Assembly: GCA_937862815.1 (NCBI GenBank)
Contig: CALMED010000012.1
Location: forward strand, 62,001-126,000
DNA length: 64,000 nucleotides
DNA from: an uncultured Chitinophagaceae bacterium
GTDB taxonomy: Bacteria > Bacteroidota > Bacteroidia > Chitinophagales > Chitinophagaceae
Direction of reading: 5' to 3'
Below are positions 8,871 to 17,705 of the stretch, in pieces; the first letter of the stretch is position 1; every line of letters begins with the position of its first letter. Under the pieces are notes generated by a model. The model saw nothing but the letters and a program-made list of their open reading frames with translations. It made no database searches and was not told where the DNA came from. A program made the position numbers and the translations under genes.

Positions 8871-9386
8871 CTACTGCGCCGGAAACCCTGCCATCTCAGC
8901 CGGTACGCCGGCCTTGTACCAGGATGTTTTCCCCCGGTACAGAAGCTGCAGGTACAATACACTGTCTCCGCCGCGGGGGGATCCTCCCGGCAGCCGGTCT
9001 GCCACTGGCTGAAGCAGCAGTTGGAATAAAACACAGCCGGCCGGTGCCTTGAAAACGACCGGGTCACCGCTAGTCTTGTCAAATCCGGCTTCGTAGGTGG
9101 AGGCCCCCAGATGGCGGGCCTCAACGGAAAACAGGCGGCTACCCATCCGCGCTTCCCGCCATTGGAGGTCCGGATTACCCGCATACAAAAAAACCATCCA
9201 GGCCGTATCCGGTGCGGGTGGATGTTCGTTGCCCTGCTCATCTACCTGCACGATCCCCTGCTGGAGTTGCATGTATACGGGCCTGACTGATTGAACCAGC
9301 CGGGGAGGTTGGGAACAAGACCCGGCCAGCAACAGGAGGAATATCCACCCGCAGTAGCTGCTTTTGAAACCTGAATATTTCATCAT
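8871..9386 (-). CDS. small putative lipoprotein of unknown function
   Basis: A 171-residue protein with a lipoprotein signal (about residues 1-24, lipobox LAGSC). The mature part starts SQPPRLVQSVRPVYMQLQQG and contains short beta-strand-like segments; no family is recognised. Two adjacent ATG codons are possible starts. It lies 72 bases beyond the stop of the large beta-propeller protein, but the terminator at 9401-9431 separates them, so it probably has its own promoter. Sequence composition and the clear signal peptide make it a real gene. Confidence 0.65.
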   Translation of the reverse strand: MMKYSGFKSSYCGWIFLLLLAGSCSQPPRLVQSVRPVYMQLQQGIVQVDEQGNEHPPAPDTAWMVFLYAGNPDLQWREARMGSRLFSVEARHLGASTYEAGFDKTSGDPVVFKAPAGCVLFQLLLQPVADRLPGGSPRGGDSVLYLQLLYRGKTSWYKAGVPAEMAGFPAQ

Positions 9387-9400
9387 ACGGCCGGTTGAAT

Positions 9401-9431
9401 AAAACAGCCTGCCGGTGGTTGCGGCAGGCTG
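9401..9431 (-). terminator. intrinsic terminator after the 1363-residue secreted protein gene
   Basis: A perfect 9-base stem, CAGCCTGCC with GGCAGGCTG around a 9-base loop. On the minus strand it is followed by TTTTATT. It lies 28 bases after the stop at 9459. Confidence 0.85.
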
Positions 9432-9458
9432 GTAAGATTATGATTTTTAATCCATTGA

Positions 9459-12400
9459 TTATTGCTTGATGACTTTGAAGGTTCGCACCTGTTCGCCATC
9501 CTCCACCCGCAGCAGGTAGCTGCCACCGGACAGCTGCAGTCCGCTGAGTGATAAAGACACAGTTCCGGTAGCCCGGCCCAGGTTCCACTGCTTCAACGCT
9601 GCCCCCGAAACCGTGTACAGGCTTACTTGAATGTTGCGGCGGTTTTCATTTACCACATCGAGGTTTATATTGGCTGCCACCGGGTTTTGCATCAACCGTA
9701 CAAACTGGCTGCCGCGGTTGCGCAGATCGTTTATACTGGTAATAAACGCATCGGTTGCAAATACACGTCCGGCTCCCGACACATTGTTGGTACCAAAGAA
9801 GAGATAGCCATCCGCGAAAGGAGTGAAGTTGGTAGGAAGTATGACCGTATTTCCCCAGGTGGCGGCACCGGCCGATGCGGCCGTGGTGAAGGCCAGGTTC
9901 ACCGCCGAAGGGGTTCGTCCGCCCAATTCATCGGTCTTCAGGTAGATACCCACCTGGTAATTGGCGCTGAGGTTGGTACTGGGTGTAACCGCCACCACCT
10001 TGGAGGAACGCTGGCCGGCAAAATAGTTGGCCCAGGCGGTTCCCGACTCGGTGATACGGAGATTGGTGCAGCCAATCGGAGAGGCTGCATTGCTGATGCG
10101 CCCCAACACATTGTTGGTGCCCACCGCGGAATAATAATAGACTCCGCTGCCCCCTACAAACTCAGTGCGTTCCCGGTTAAGGGTCGTTTCAATGCCGTTG
10201 CCCACCTGGGTGCCCACATACAGATCCGGCCGCACGAACGCTCCGCTTACATTGGTGAACTGGCCTGGCAGACTGCAACCATCCTGCGGGTCGGTGGAAG
10301 ATACGCGGTTCCACAAACCTTTGATATCGGTTGTGGTGTTGGACGCAACATTGTCATCGGCATTATTGGAAATATTGTTATAGCAGATTTCCACCAACAG
10401 GTTGCTGGTGCCATCCCAGTTAAAGTTGGACTGGTTGAAGGTGAAATTATTGATCCCCACCGTAGTGGTATGACTGCCAAAAAATACCAGCGTGGCCCCC
10501 GGCTCAAAACCGGAACCGGTACTTAAAACAGAGGCGCTGGTGTGCTTCAATGCGATGCGGAAGCCACTGTAGGGCTGCGAACTAGCCTTGGCCGTTACGT
10601 TAAAGCCAATGGAAGAGATCGGGCCCGGCACCACACCGGCGGCTGTTAATTCAGCGGCGGTGTAAATGTACTGGCTCCGCGACTTGGCGTTGGAACCCCG
10701 GAATGGCTGGATGTACTGTCCATAGCTGGTATTGCCAACCGTTACCACGCCGTTACTGGGGGGAACGGGATCGGTGTCGTTGTCGGTGATGGTAATCGTA
10801 TAACTTGATCCACCCGGTGCAGCCACGGCGTTGGTGCTTCCCCCCACGTTGAAGGAAAGCGTAAAAGTTTCCGTCTCTTCCTGTTCTGCATCGTCGTAAA
10901 TACGCACCAGGATGTCCTGCGAAGCCGAGGATCCGCCGGGAAAGGTCACAACTTTGGAAGGAGAGGTGAAACTTCCGTTGGTGGTAAAGTCAAAGTCGAT
11001 CCCTTCGGTAGCCGTACCACCGGGAGTTACCGACAATGTAACGTTGGCCGCTCCCGATGGTGCCGCGTCTATTAGCATTTTCACCGGAATATCGCGGAAA
11101 CGGCGGCATCCGTCGCTGCCATCGGCCTGCTCGCCAAAGGGGCGGGAATAGCTGTACGAAGAGGCAAAGCGCACATACGGTGCCGCTGCAGGTATGGTGG
11201 CCGTAAACATACCGCGTCCATGCGTGGCAGCCAGCAGGGTTCGGTCGCTTACACGGTACTGGAACATGTTAGTGCGTACATTGGGGAACGTGGAGTTCTG
11301 CACCCATATGGTTGCAGACCCATTGATGTTTTCCGTTTCAAACACCCCCATATCGGTAGCCACAATGGCCCGGGTGTTGATTTCGGGGTGGAACATGGCC
11401 CAGCGCACGGGAATATCGGGCAGGTTGCCGTCAATATTCACCCAACCGCCGGCACCACCGCCTGTGGTGGAAACCCACACATGCGGTACGCCGTAGCTGG
11501 AAAAAGAGGCAATCAGGTTGTTATCGCTGGTGCCGGTATTGATGCAGGAGAGAACCGCTGTGGGCATGCTGCTGCCCCGGATACTGCTTGCCTGGGGAGT
11601 TGTTGTATGCGCCTGGTTTACACGAACGACATTACCATCCGATGTACCGAAATATACACGGTTGGGCGTATGAGGCGATACCTTGATGCTGCGCACCGTG
11701 CTGAAGGTGGCAGAACTGATGGAAACAGTAGTAAAGGAAGCGCCGTTCTGAGGATTGTTCCAGCGCACATAGCTGCCTCCGCCGGCAGCACAATACATAA
11801 TATTATTGATGTCGTCGTAATCGGTGGGATTGATAAACTGACCAACAGAGCTTGAAAAATTGACGGACGACCAGCTGCTCCCTCCGTTTACACTGCGGCG
11901 GTACTGCGAAAACACGGTGGCGGAATACTGGAACTGTGGCTCATCCTCGTCAATGTGCGTAAATCCGCCGTCGCCTCCCAGCACTTCAACGCTGCCAGCA
12001 AGACCCGGGCTGGTAAGCTGGTGTGTCCCGTTGTCTTGCGTACCGCCGATGAAATAGTTGGTGGTAGTGGGGTGAATGGCGCAGGAATAGAATTGTTTGG
12101 TGCGGAGGCCTACGTTCCGGTCTACGAATGAAGCAGCGTTGTTACCGGAATAAAAGATGCCTCCGTCGGTAGCCAGCAACACCTGGCCGTTCTCGCTCCA
12201 AACCACATTGTGATGGTCGGCATGGACGTACATGATGGAACTTCCTACCCAGCGTGTGAGCTGGGTCCAGCTTTGCCCACCGTCTGAACTCGAGTAGAAA
12301 TTGAGTCCGCCGGCTATGACATTATTGGTGTTATTGGGGTCAATACCAATGGCAAGATTGAACCATCCCTGCCCGGAGTTGATGGTGGGTTCTGATGCTG

Positions 12401-13550
12401 AGTTGCCGGGGGGAGAAGAGCCGGTGGCCGTCCAGTTGGCTCCTCCGTCCAGCGAGCGGAAAATCTGGGGGGTTAGGTTGCTGGAATTGGCCGGCAGGGC
12501 ATATAATACATTTCCCACAACAGCGAGTTCGCAATTGAACTGCACCTGGTTGTTGGGCAGGAACGGCGATACCGGGGCCGTCCAGGTGGCAGAAGTGACG
12601 GTTGCCGGGTTATCTGTGTAAAAATAGCCCGACTGGTTAGCTGCACTTCCGTTGGCTCCCATCGTTACATGCAGGCGACCGTTGCTGCTGATCTTTAACT
12701 CACTGATGCGGGTGCCATTTCCCGTTGTGGCCGGTGTGATGTTGGTCCAGGTAGCTCCCCCGTCTGTGGAACGCTGGAGGCCCTGGGCATTTCCGCTGGT
12801 GCCCACATACAAATTTCCCGCACCATCGCAGGCAATTTTGGAGATGTTCCAGAAACTCACCGTATTTGGCAGGAGGTTCCAGGTAACGCCGTTGTCGGTA
12901 CTCTTCCAAACACCGCCGCCGCGAACGGCGTCAACATTACCATTCCGCTCGCCGGTTCCGAAATAGAGAACGTTTTTATTAACGGGATCCTGCGTGATGC
13001 TGGTAACTGCCAGGTTGCCCAGGAAGTCGTTTACCAGGATCCAGTTGGCGGGATCTGCGGTGATATTGTTGGTCTTCCACAAACCGCCGCTCACACTTCC
13101 CACCCATACCGTTTTGTGGGTGGGATCGTTCAGGTCCAGCCAGATGGCCCGCTTGCGCCCCGACGTAACGGCGTTGTTCTGCGGCCCCCGCACGTTCCCA
13201 TTGCTGGGACCTACCGTATTGGTGGTGGGTCCCCGCTCCTGCCAGTTGAGAGCGCTGGCCAGGCGGGCGTACCGGCCGCTGCGGCGCTCTTTCAGGATCT
13301 TGTCGTATGCCAGTACAAGCCGCTCGGCAGGTACATAGCCCAGCTTGGGGTCTTTGGTAAGCTCATAATCCATCATGAGAGATTCGTAAGCTCCCCCGGT
13401 CCACTCGTCATCGTCGTCGTGCTCCTCTTCGTTAAAGATCAGAACAGGCGCATCGGCATGCGGATCGGATACCGGCTGGTTACATTGCGTAAATGCAAAT
13501 AATAAAATTACGAACAGCGTAAAACGGAAAAAAGGACGAAGCATGAACAT
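9459..13550 (-). CDS. large secreted beta-propeller protein with Calx-beta and T9SS sorting domain
   Basis: A 1363-residue secreted protein. The frame extends 10 codons further upstream, but a near-consensus -7 box (CACCTTTG, 13566-13573) sits in that extension, so ATG 13550 (MFMLRPFF) is chosen. After a signal sequence ending in a possible lipobox (FTQC) comes an acidic stretch (NEEEHDDDDE). From about residue 100 to 770 there are many BNR/sortilin-type propeller repeats, recognisable by recurrent GGVWKSTDNGVTW-like blades. About 790-890 is a Calx-beta domain with the ending ITITDND. The last 80 residues form a T9SS type A sorting domain (QNPVAANINLDV to the end FKVIKQ). The protein should be exported by SPI and T9SS and be attached to or released from the surface. 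The ligand is unknown. Confidence 0.88.
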   Translation of the reverse strand: MFMLRPFFRFTLFVILLFAFTQCNQPVSDPHADAPVLIFNEEEHDDDDEWTGGAYESLMMDYELTKDPKLGYVPAERLVLAYDKILKERRSGRYARLASALNWQERGPTTNTVGPSNGNVRGPQNNAVTSGRKRAIWLDLNDPTHKTVWVGSVSGGLWKTNNITADPANWILVNDFLGNLAVTSITQDPVNKNVLYFGTGERNGNVDAVRGGGVWKSTDNGVTWNLLPNTVSFWNISKIACDGAGNLYVGTSGNAQGLQRSTDGGATWTNITPATTGNGTRISELKISSNGRLHVTMGANGSAANQSGYFYTDNPATVTSATWTAPVSPFLPNNQVQFNCELAVVGNVLYALPANSSNLTPQIFRSLDGGANWTATGSSPPGNSASEPTINSGQGWFNLAIGIDPNNTNNVIAGGLNFYSSSDGGQSWTQLTRWVGSSIMYVHADHHNVVWSENGQVLLATDGGIFYSGNNAASFVDRNVGLRTKQFYSCAIHPTTTNYFIGGTQDNGTHQLTSPGLAGSVEVLGGDGGFTHIDEDEPQFQYSATVFSQYRRSVNGGSSWSSVNFSSSVGQFINPTDYDDINNIMYCAAGGGSYVRWNNPQNGASFTTVSISSATFSTVRSIKVSPHTPNRVYFGTSDGNVVRVNQAHTTTPQASSIRGSSMPTAVLSCINTGTSDNNLIASFSSYGVPHVWVSTTGGGAGGWVNIDGNLPDIPVRWAMFHPEINTRAIVATDMGVFETENINGSATIWVQNSTFPNVRTNMFQYRVSDRTLLAATHGRGMFTATIPAAAPYVRFASSYSYSRPFGEQADGSDGCRRFRDIPVKMLIDAAPSGAANVTLSVTPGGTATEGIDFDFTTNGSFTSPSKVVTFPGGSSASQDILVRIYDDAEQEETETFTLSFNVGGSTNAVAAPGGSSYTITITDNDTDPVPPSNGVVTVGNTSYGQYIQPFRGSNAKSRSQYIYTAAELTAAGVVPGPISSIGFNVTAKASSQPYSGFRIALKHTSASVLSTGSGFEPGATLVFFGSHTTTVGINNFTFNQSNFNWDGTSNLLVEICYNNISNNADDNVASNTTTDIKGLWNRVSSTDPQDGCSLPGQFTNVSGAFVRPDLYVGTQVGNGIETTLNRERTEFVGGSGVYYYSAVGTNNVLGRISNAASPIGCTNLRITESGTAWANYFAGQRSSKVVAVTPSTNLSANYQVGIYLKTDELGGRTPSAVNLAFTTAASAGAATWGNTVILPTNFTPFADGYLFFGTNNVSGAGRVFATDAFITSINDLRNRGSQFVRLMQNPVAANINLDVVNENRRNIQVSLYTVSGAALKQWNLGRATGTVSLSLSGLQLSGGSYLLRVEDGEQVRTFKVIKQ

Positions 13551-13613
13551 AGCTTTAGTAGGATGCAAAGGTGATGGCAATCGTTAAGGCGCACAATTTA
13601 CGAAAACAAGCCA

Positions 13614-13621
13614 TATCTTTG
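13614..13621 (+). promoter_or_regulatory. -7 box upstream of nusB
   Basis: TATCTTTG is a perfect TAnnTTTG element, 27 bases before the nusB start. It probably drives the nusB-DUF1573-yajC stretch. No convincing -33 TTTG at proper spacing is visible. Confidence 0.55.
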
Positions 13622-13648
13622 CGCCCTGTTTAACAGTTCTTTCCAAAT

Positions 13649-14578
13649 ATGATCAGCAGAAGAAACATACGGGTGAAGGTCATGCAAACGCTTTATACCT
13701 TAAGCACATCGGAAGGCAGCATCACCCGGGACCAGGCCCTCCAGGTACTGAACAACCACCTCGACCAGAGCCGTCAGCTTTTTATTTTCCTCATTTATAC
13801 GTTAGTTGAAACCGCCCGTTACGCAGAAACCGATGCACGGGTGCGTTCCTCCCGGCACCTGCCCACTGCTGAGGATCTGCAGGTTAACACAAAGATAGCC
13901 GGCAACGAACTGATGTGGCAGATCCGGGAACTCCCCTCCTTCCAGGCAGCGGTTAAGGAAGTGAAAACCGAACGCCTCCTGCCGGAGGACTGGGTGCGGA
14001 AACTGTACCAGTCACTCACCGAATCGCCCGTTTATACCAGTTACATCCGGGAGCCCCTCCGTTCCAAAAAGCAGGAAAAAGACATCCTCGAATACATTTT
14101 CACCGACATCCTGCTACCCAATGATGATTTTACCGCATTTGTGGAAGAACATTTCGTGCATTGGGATGACGACAGCGAGATGATGAATCTGCTGCTGCTC
14201 AACTTTCTTCACAAACCGCAGTCCTATAACTTCCAGCAGTTCATCACACCCGAAAAGATGCAATACGGCCGCGACCTGTTGTTGGCCGTACTGGATAAAG
14301 AAGCCCAGTGCAGTGAGCTGATACGCTCCAAGCTGCAGAACTGGGACCCGGAACGCACAGCGGCACTCGACATGATCCTGATGCGGATGGGCATCTGTGA
14401 ATTCCTTTATTTTGAGACCATTCCGCCCAAGGTAACCATCAACGAATACATTGACCTGGCCAAAGAATACAGCACACCGCAAAGCGGTCATTTTGTGAAC
14501 GGCATCCTCGACAGCATACACAAAGAGTTGGCAGCGGCCGACAAATTGCACAAAGTGAACTTCAAAAAACCATCCTGA
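13649..14578 (+). CDS. nusB: transcription antitermination factor NusB, extended Bacteroidota form
   Basis: A 309-residue protein, about twice the length of Escherichia coli NusB. The N-terminus carries the opening helix SRRNIRVKVMQTLYTL, and the typical NusB core helices are at the C-terminal end: DPERTAALDMILMRMGICEF, then PPKVTINEYIDLAKEYS and FVNGILDSI. The intervening part is an expansion seen in Bacteroidota NusB. NusB joins NusE (S10) on boxA RNA to form the antitermination complex for rRNA transcription. It leads a run with the DUF1573 lipoprotein, yajC and coaE, an order common in this phylum. Confidence 0.93.
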   Translation: MISRRNIRVKVMQTLYTLSTSEGSITRDQALQVLNNHLDQSRQLFIFLIYTLVETARYAETDARVRSSRHLPTAEDLQVNTKIAGNELMWQIRELPSFQAAVKEVKTERLLPEDWVRKLYQSLTESPVYTSYIREPLRSKKQEKDILEYIFTDILLPNDDFTAFVEEHFVHWDDDSEMMNLLLLNFLHKPQSYNFQQFITPEKMQYGRDLLLAVLDKEAQCSELIRSKLQNWDPERTAALDMILMRMGICEFLYFETIPPKVTINEYIDLAKEYSTPQSGHFVNGILDSIHKELAAADKLHKVNFKKPS

Positions 14579-14591
14579 TGCGGAATAACAG

Positions 14592-14599
14592 TACTTTTG
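14592..14599 (+). promoter_or_regulatory. -7 box upstream of the DUF1573 gene
   Basis: TACTTTTG matches TAnnTTTG perfectly and lies just after the nusB stop, 25 bases before the start at 14625. It suggests that the DUF1573-yajC pair can also be transcribed independently of nusB. Confidence 0.45.
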
Positions 14600-14624
14600 C
14601 ACCGCAAATCAAATCAGTAGGAAC

Positions 14625-15056
14625 ATGAAATACCTGTTTGCATTCATCTTCGCTGCTTTCTTACTTGCCTGCGGCAACAACGTTGACAAATCGGTGGGTG
14701 AACAGCAGATTCAGTCGGTGATCAACGACACCCTCAACTGGACCACCGTACAATGGACGGATTCTGTGCAGAACTTCGGCAAAGTGACCGATGGCGAAAA
14801 AGTAATGATCTCTTTTCATGTACGCAATACGGGCTCCAAACCCCTTGTGATCTCCTCGGTAAACGCCAGTTGTGGCTGTACCGTTCCCGAGAAGCCGGAA
14901 GCACCGATTGCACCCGGAGAAGAAGGGGTGATCAAGGCCGAGTTCAACAGTGCTGGCCGTGTGGGAATCGCCTCCAAATACGTAAACGTGGTGTGCAACA
15001 CGGCCCAGCAGAATTACACCCTTCTCTTTGAAGGGGAAGTCCTTCCTAAAAAATAA
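14625..15056 (+). CDS. DUF1573 lipoprotein
   Basis: A 143-residue lipoprotein with a signal of about 16 residues ending in LLAC. The mature part is a DUF1573 domain, an Ig-like fold related to ASPM/SPD-2/Hydin modules, with the typical FGKVTDGEKV, FHVRNTGSKPL and the cysteine motif SCGCTVPE. Family members are common cell-envelope lipoproteins of Bacteroidota, function unknown. It sits 6 bases ahead of yajC, a conserved neighbour, which hints at a role linked to the export machinery, but this is inference. Confidence 0.88.
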   Translation: MKYLFAFIFAAFLLACGNNVDKSVGEQQIQSVINDTLNWTTVQWTDSVQNFGKVTDGEKVMISFHVRNTGSKPLVISSVNASCGCTVPEKPEAPIAPGEEGVIKAEFNSAGRVGIASKYVNVVCNTAQQNYTLLFEGEVLPKK

Positions 15057-15062
15057 ACAAAC

Positions 15063-15398
15063 ATGATACAAATCCTGACGCTCCTGGCAGCCGACCCCAA
15101 AGGAGGCGGCGGCACCATTCAACTCCTGTTCCTCGGCCTGATGATTCTTGTGTTCTGGCTGTTCATGATCCGTCCGCAGGCAAAAAAAGCCAAACAACAA
15201 AAGACTTTCATTGATAACCTGCAGAAAGGCGACAAGGTGGTAACCATTGCCGGCATCCACGGTTCAGTCAATAAGGTGAACGAAGACAATACGCTTTCCC
15301 TGGAAATCAACCCGGGCAGCTACATTAAAATTGAGAAATCGGCGATCAGCATGGACTGGACCACCCAGCTCAACAAAGCCGGTACCGAAAAGAAATAA
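15063..15398 (+). CDS. yajC: preprotein translocase subunit YajC
   Basis: A 111-residue protein with one transmembrane helix (about residues 20-37, LLFLGLMILVFWLFMIRP) directly followed by the YajC hallmark RPQAKKAKQQ. The cytoplasmic domain contains LQKGDKVVTIAGIHG. YajC associates with SecDF and the SecYEG translocon. An intrinsic terminator follows 24 bases after the stop, ending the nusB-yajC unit. Confidence 0.97.
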   Translation: MIQILTLLAADPKGGGGTIQLLFLGLMILVFWLFMIRPQAKKAKQQKTFIDNLQKGDKVVTIAGIHGSVNKVNEDNTLSLEINPGSYIKIEKSAISMDWTTQLNKAGTEKK

Positions 15399-15422
15399 GC
15401 AACTCCACTTTAATAACGAAAG

Positions 15423-15454
15423 CCGGCAGTTCCTGTAAGGATACTGCCGGTTTT
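15423..15454 (+). terminator. intrinsic terminator after yajC
   Basis: An 8-base stem CCGGCAGT/ACTGCCGG with a 12-base loop, followed by TTTT. It separates yajC from coaE. Confidence 0.8.
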
Positions 15455-15474
15455 ATTCATCCTGAACGAACCCA

Positions 15475-16080
15475 ATGCTGAAAATCGGACTCACAGGCGG
15501 AATCGGCAGCGGCAAATCAACGGTTGCCCGGCTGTTTGAACTGCTGGGCATTCCTGTTTACCGGGCAGATGCCGCAGCCAAACGGCTCATGGAGACCGAC
15601 CCAGCACTGATGCGGCAGATACGGGATGCGTTTGGAGAAGCGTCTTACTCCAACGGACGGCTCAACCGTACTTTTCTGGCACAAAGCGTTTTTGGCGACA
15701 AAAGCCGCCTGGAAACGCTCAACAACCTCGTTCACCCGGTCACCATTGCGGATGCTGAAAAATGGTTTGCCGCCCAAAAGGGTCCGTATGTACTGAAAGA
15801 AGCCGCCCTTCTCTTTGAAAGCGGAACGGCTGCCGGGCTGGACTTCATCATTGGCGTGGAGGCCCCCCGGCCGCTCCGCATCCGCCGCACCATGCTACGC
15901 GATGGAGTCGGCGCCGCCGCCGTGGAGCAACGCATGCAGCACCAGATCGACGAAACGATCAAGATGCGCCTCTGCGATTTCGTTATCCGTAACAACGAAC
16001 AGGAACTGGTCATCCCACAAGTGCTGGCGTTGCATCAGCAATTACTGACAAGGGCCCAAAACAAAGAAGCTGTCGTATGA
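15475..16080 (+). CDS. coaE: dephospho-CoA kinase
   Basis: A 201-residue P-loop kinase that phosphorylates the 3'-hydroxyl of dephospho-CoA with ATP, the last step of coenzyme A synthesis. The P-loop GLTGGIGSGKST is at the very N-terminus, followed by the family's DAAAKRLM segment and VHP motif (NNLVHPVTI). The LKEAALLFESG segment is the substrate-binding lid region. Length is typical. The stop overlaps the CPBP protease start by 4 bases (ATGA), indicating translational coupling. Confidence 0.97.
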   Translation: MLKIGLTGGIGSGKSTVARLFELLGIPVYRADAAAKRLMETDPALMRQIRDAFGEASYSNGRLNRTFLAQSVFGDKSRLETLNNLVHPVTIADAEKWFAAQKGPYVLKEAALLFESGTAAGLDFIIGVEAPRPLRIRRTMLRDGVGAAAVEQRMQHQIDETIKMRLCDFVIRNNEQELVIPQVLALHQQLLTRAQNKEAVV

Positions 16081-16748
16081 GCCTGCTCTTCCTGATCCTG
16101 GTGGCAGCCGGCCTGCCGCTCTTATCGGCACTCAGTTACCGCAACATCAAACAGTTGGAGGAAGCAGACAGCCAGGTACAGTTTGCCAAAGGCCCCATCT
16201 ACCTGCAATCCATGTTGCTGCAACTGATACTCACCGGGGTCGCCTGGCTCTGTGCCCGCTCGGAGCAGATGGAAATCGCTCTATCCGGTACATTCACCTG
16301 GCTCACCGTTGGCGCTGCTGTACTCTTTGTGGGAGGGGCACTGGCGCTGGCCGGGTATTCACAAAAAAACAAGCAACAACAGGAGGAAAGCACCCTGCAT
16401 CACATCCTTCCCGAAACAAACCGCGACCGGCTGTTATGGGCGCTGGCTGTAGTGGTGGCCGCTTTTTGTGAAGAATACGTGTACCGGGGTGTGCTGTTTC
16501 AGTTGATGCTGTTGCAGACCGGAGGCATCTGGATCGCAGCGGCGCTGCTTAGTGCGGTGGTGTTCGCGTTTGGACATGGCACCCAGGGCGAGCGGGCCAT
16601 CCTGCAGATCATCCCGTTTGCCCTGGGCTTTCAGGCACTTGCCTGGCTGAGCGGAGGGTTGCTGTTGCCGATGATAGCGCATTTTGTTTACAACATGACG
16701 GTGGAACTTCTGTTTGGCGAACAGTTAAAACGGGATGCCGGGCGCTGA
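16077..16748 (+). CDS. CPBP-family intramembrane metalloprotease/glutamic endopeptidase
   Basis: A 223-residue polytopic membrane protein. The CPBP (Abi/Rce1-like) motifs are clear in the C-terminal half: EEYVYRG (EExxxR) at about residues 131-137, a second motif FAFGHGTQG, and the last one PMIAHFVYNM. These place the catalytic glutamates and histidines inside the membrane. Bacterial members process or protect against small peptides, but the substrate here is unknown. Coupled to coaE by a 4-base overlap. Confidence 0.9.
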   Translation: MSLLFLILVAAGLPLLSALSYRNIKQLEEADSQVQFAKGPIYLQSMLLQLILTGVAWLCARSEQMEIALSGTFTWLTVGAAVLFVGGALALAGYSQKNKQQQEESTLHHILPETNRDRLLWALAVVVAAFCEEYVYRGVLFQLMLLQTGGIWIAAALLSAVVFAFGHGTQGERAILQIIPFALGFQALAWLSGGLLLPMIAHFVYNMTVELLFGEQLKRDAGR

Positions 16749-16817
16749 CCGTCTTGCATTCCTGCCACACAGGTGCGGCCATTATCGTTACTTGCGAATA
16801 TCCTGTAACCGGTAAAA

Positions 16818-17606
16818 TCAAATTTCCAGCCAGGTATGATCGGCCAGCAGACGGGCCGAAGCGACAAACTGCCTGAACGGCCCGTTACCGCCCCACTCTT
16901 TTGGGCTTACCATTGAAAGGATGTACGAGTCATCTTGTTTCTGGTACAAATGATATACATGACCAATCACCGGCCGGAAGTTGAGTTTGGCTTCATAGAT
17001 CATGAGCGACAACTCTTTCCGCTTGACGATCTCCTGCGCCTGCCGCGCCAGTAATTCGATCTGCTGCCGGATCTGGTCGAGCTGCATATTGGTCTGCTCT
17101 TCCATGGCCGTGAGTGCCTGGTGGCGGATCACCCCTTCTTTGGTGGGTCGGATGGCCACCCCACTGATGGAAGAGGCGTAGGGCAGCACACTCATCTGTT
17201 TGTGGTACACTTCCACATTGGTAAAGCGCTTACCCGTATCCGTAAACCCTTCCTGGGTAACACGGAGGTATCCGTTTGGAAGAATGGAATGTGTGGCCGT
17301 AAGTTTTACCTGGCCGTTGACCAGCAACTCCACCACCAGGTTGGAAGAGTCGGGGATAACGGTGCGGATGAACTGTGCAACTTCCTTGTTTTCAAATTCA
17401 TGCAGGCCTTCATCGGGCACACAGGCAAACGATGTATAAAACGCCTCATTCAGCTGGGTGACCCAGTTGGTGCTGATGCGCAGCGCGGTGCCGTTGCGGA
17501 TGGATTCAATGGTGCAATGACCACTTTTGGGTGTATGCCCCTGTTCGTAACTGCACTTTTCGGGAAACAGCTGCCACGCCGCTAAAAAATTGTATGCCTG
17601 TACCAT
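16818..17606 (-). CDS. DUF2452 (C1orf50-like) domain protein with an added N-terminal domain
   Basis: A 262-residue cytoplasmic protein without signal or membrane segment. The C-terminal half (about residues 160-262) resembles the DUF2452/C1orf50 family: a helical LDQIRQQIELLARQAQEIV stretch, then NFRPVIGHVYHLYQK and SMVSPKEWGG, with FVASARLLADHTW near the end. The first 150 residues are an additional domain that I do not recognise (includes ISTNWVTQLNEAFYTSF). Biochemical function is unknown in any organism I know of. It has its own promoter and is divergent from the ubiD gene. The ATG start directly follows the leader. Confidence 0.75.
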   Translation of the reverse strand: MVQAYNFLAAWQLFPEKCSYEQGHTPKSGHCTIESIRNGTALRISTNWVTQLNEAFYTSFACVPDEGLHEFENKEVAQFIRTVIPDSSNLVVELLVNGQVKLTATHSILPNGYLRVTQEGFTDTGKRFTNVEVYHKQMSVLPYASSISGVAIRPTKEGVIRHQALTAMEEQTNMQLDQIRQQIELLARQAQEIVKRKELSLMIYEAKLNFRPVIGHVYHLYQKQDDSYILSMVSPKEWGGNGPFRQFVASARLLADHTWLEI

Positions 17607-17628
17607 CGTTTTTGTGGAAGAAACGGTG

Positions 17629-17657
17629 CAAAGTTATTCCGTTTCCGGTGTATACAA
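17629..17657 (-). promoter_or_regulatory. promoter of the DUF2452 gene
   Basis: On the minus strand a TTG (17655-17657) is followed after 18 bases by TAACTTTG (17629-17636), matching both the -33 and -7 elements of the Bacteroidota promoter. The start codon is 23 bases further. This is the most complete promoter match in the window. Confidence 0.6.
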
Positions 17658-17705
17658 CAGAAGAAACGCTGCATTGTTTTGTACCTTGCACACAATCGGA
17701 ACACT

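Noticed and set aside
9627-10526. 299-codon plus-strand frame opposite the beta-propeller gene
   Set aside because: Shadow; no start signal or family motif.
13551-13580. 10-codon N-terminal extension of the beta-propeller protein
   Set aside because: It contains a near -7 promoter box and would put polar residues ahead of the signal peptide.
17679-17705. 9-codon N-terminal extension of the UbiD protein
   Set aside because: It overlaps the promoter-like TACCTTGC box; the conserved start is MGYSSLEACLLD.
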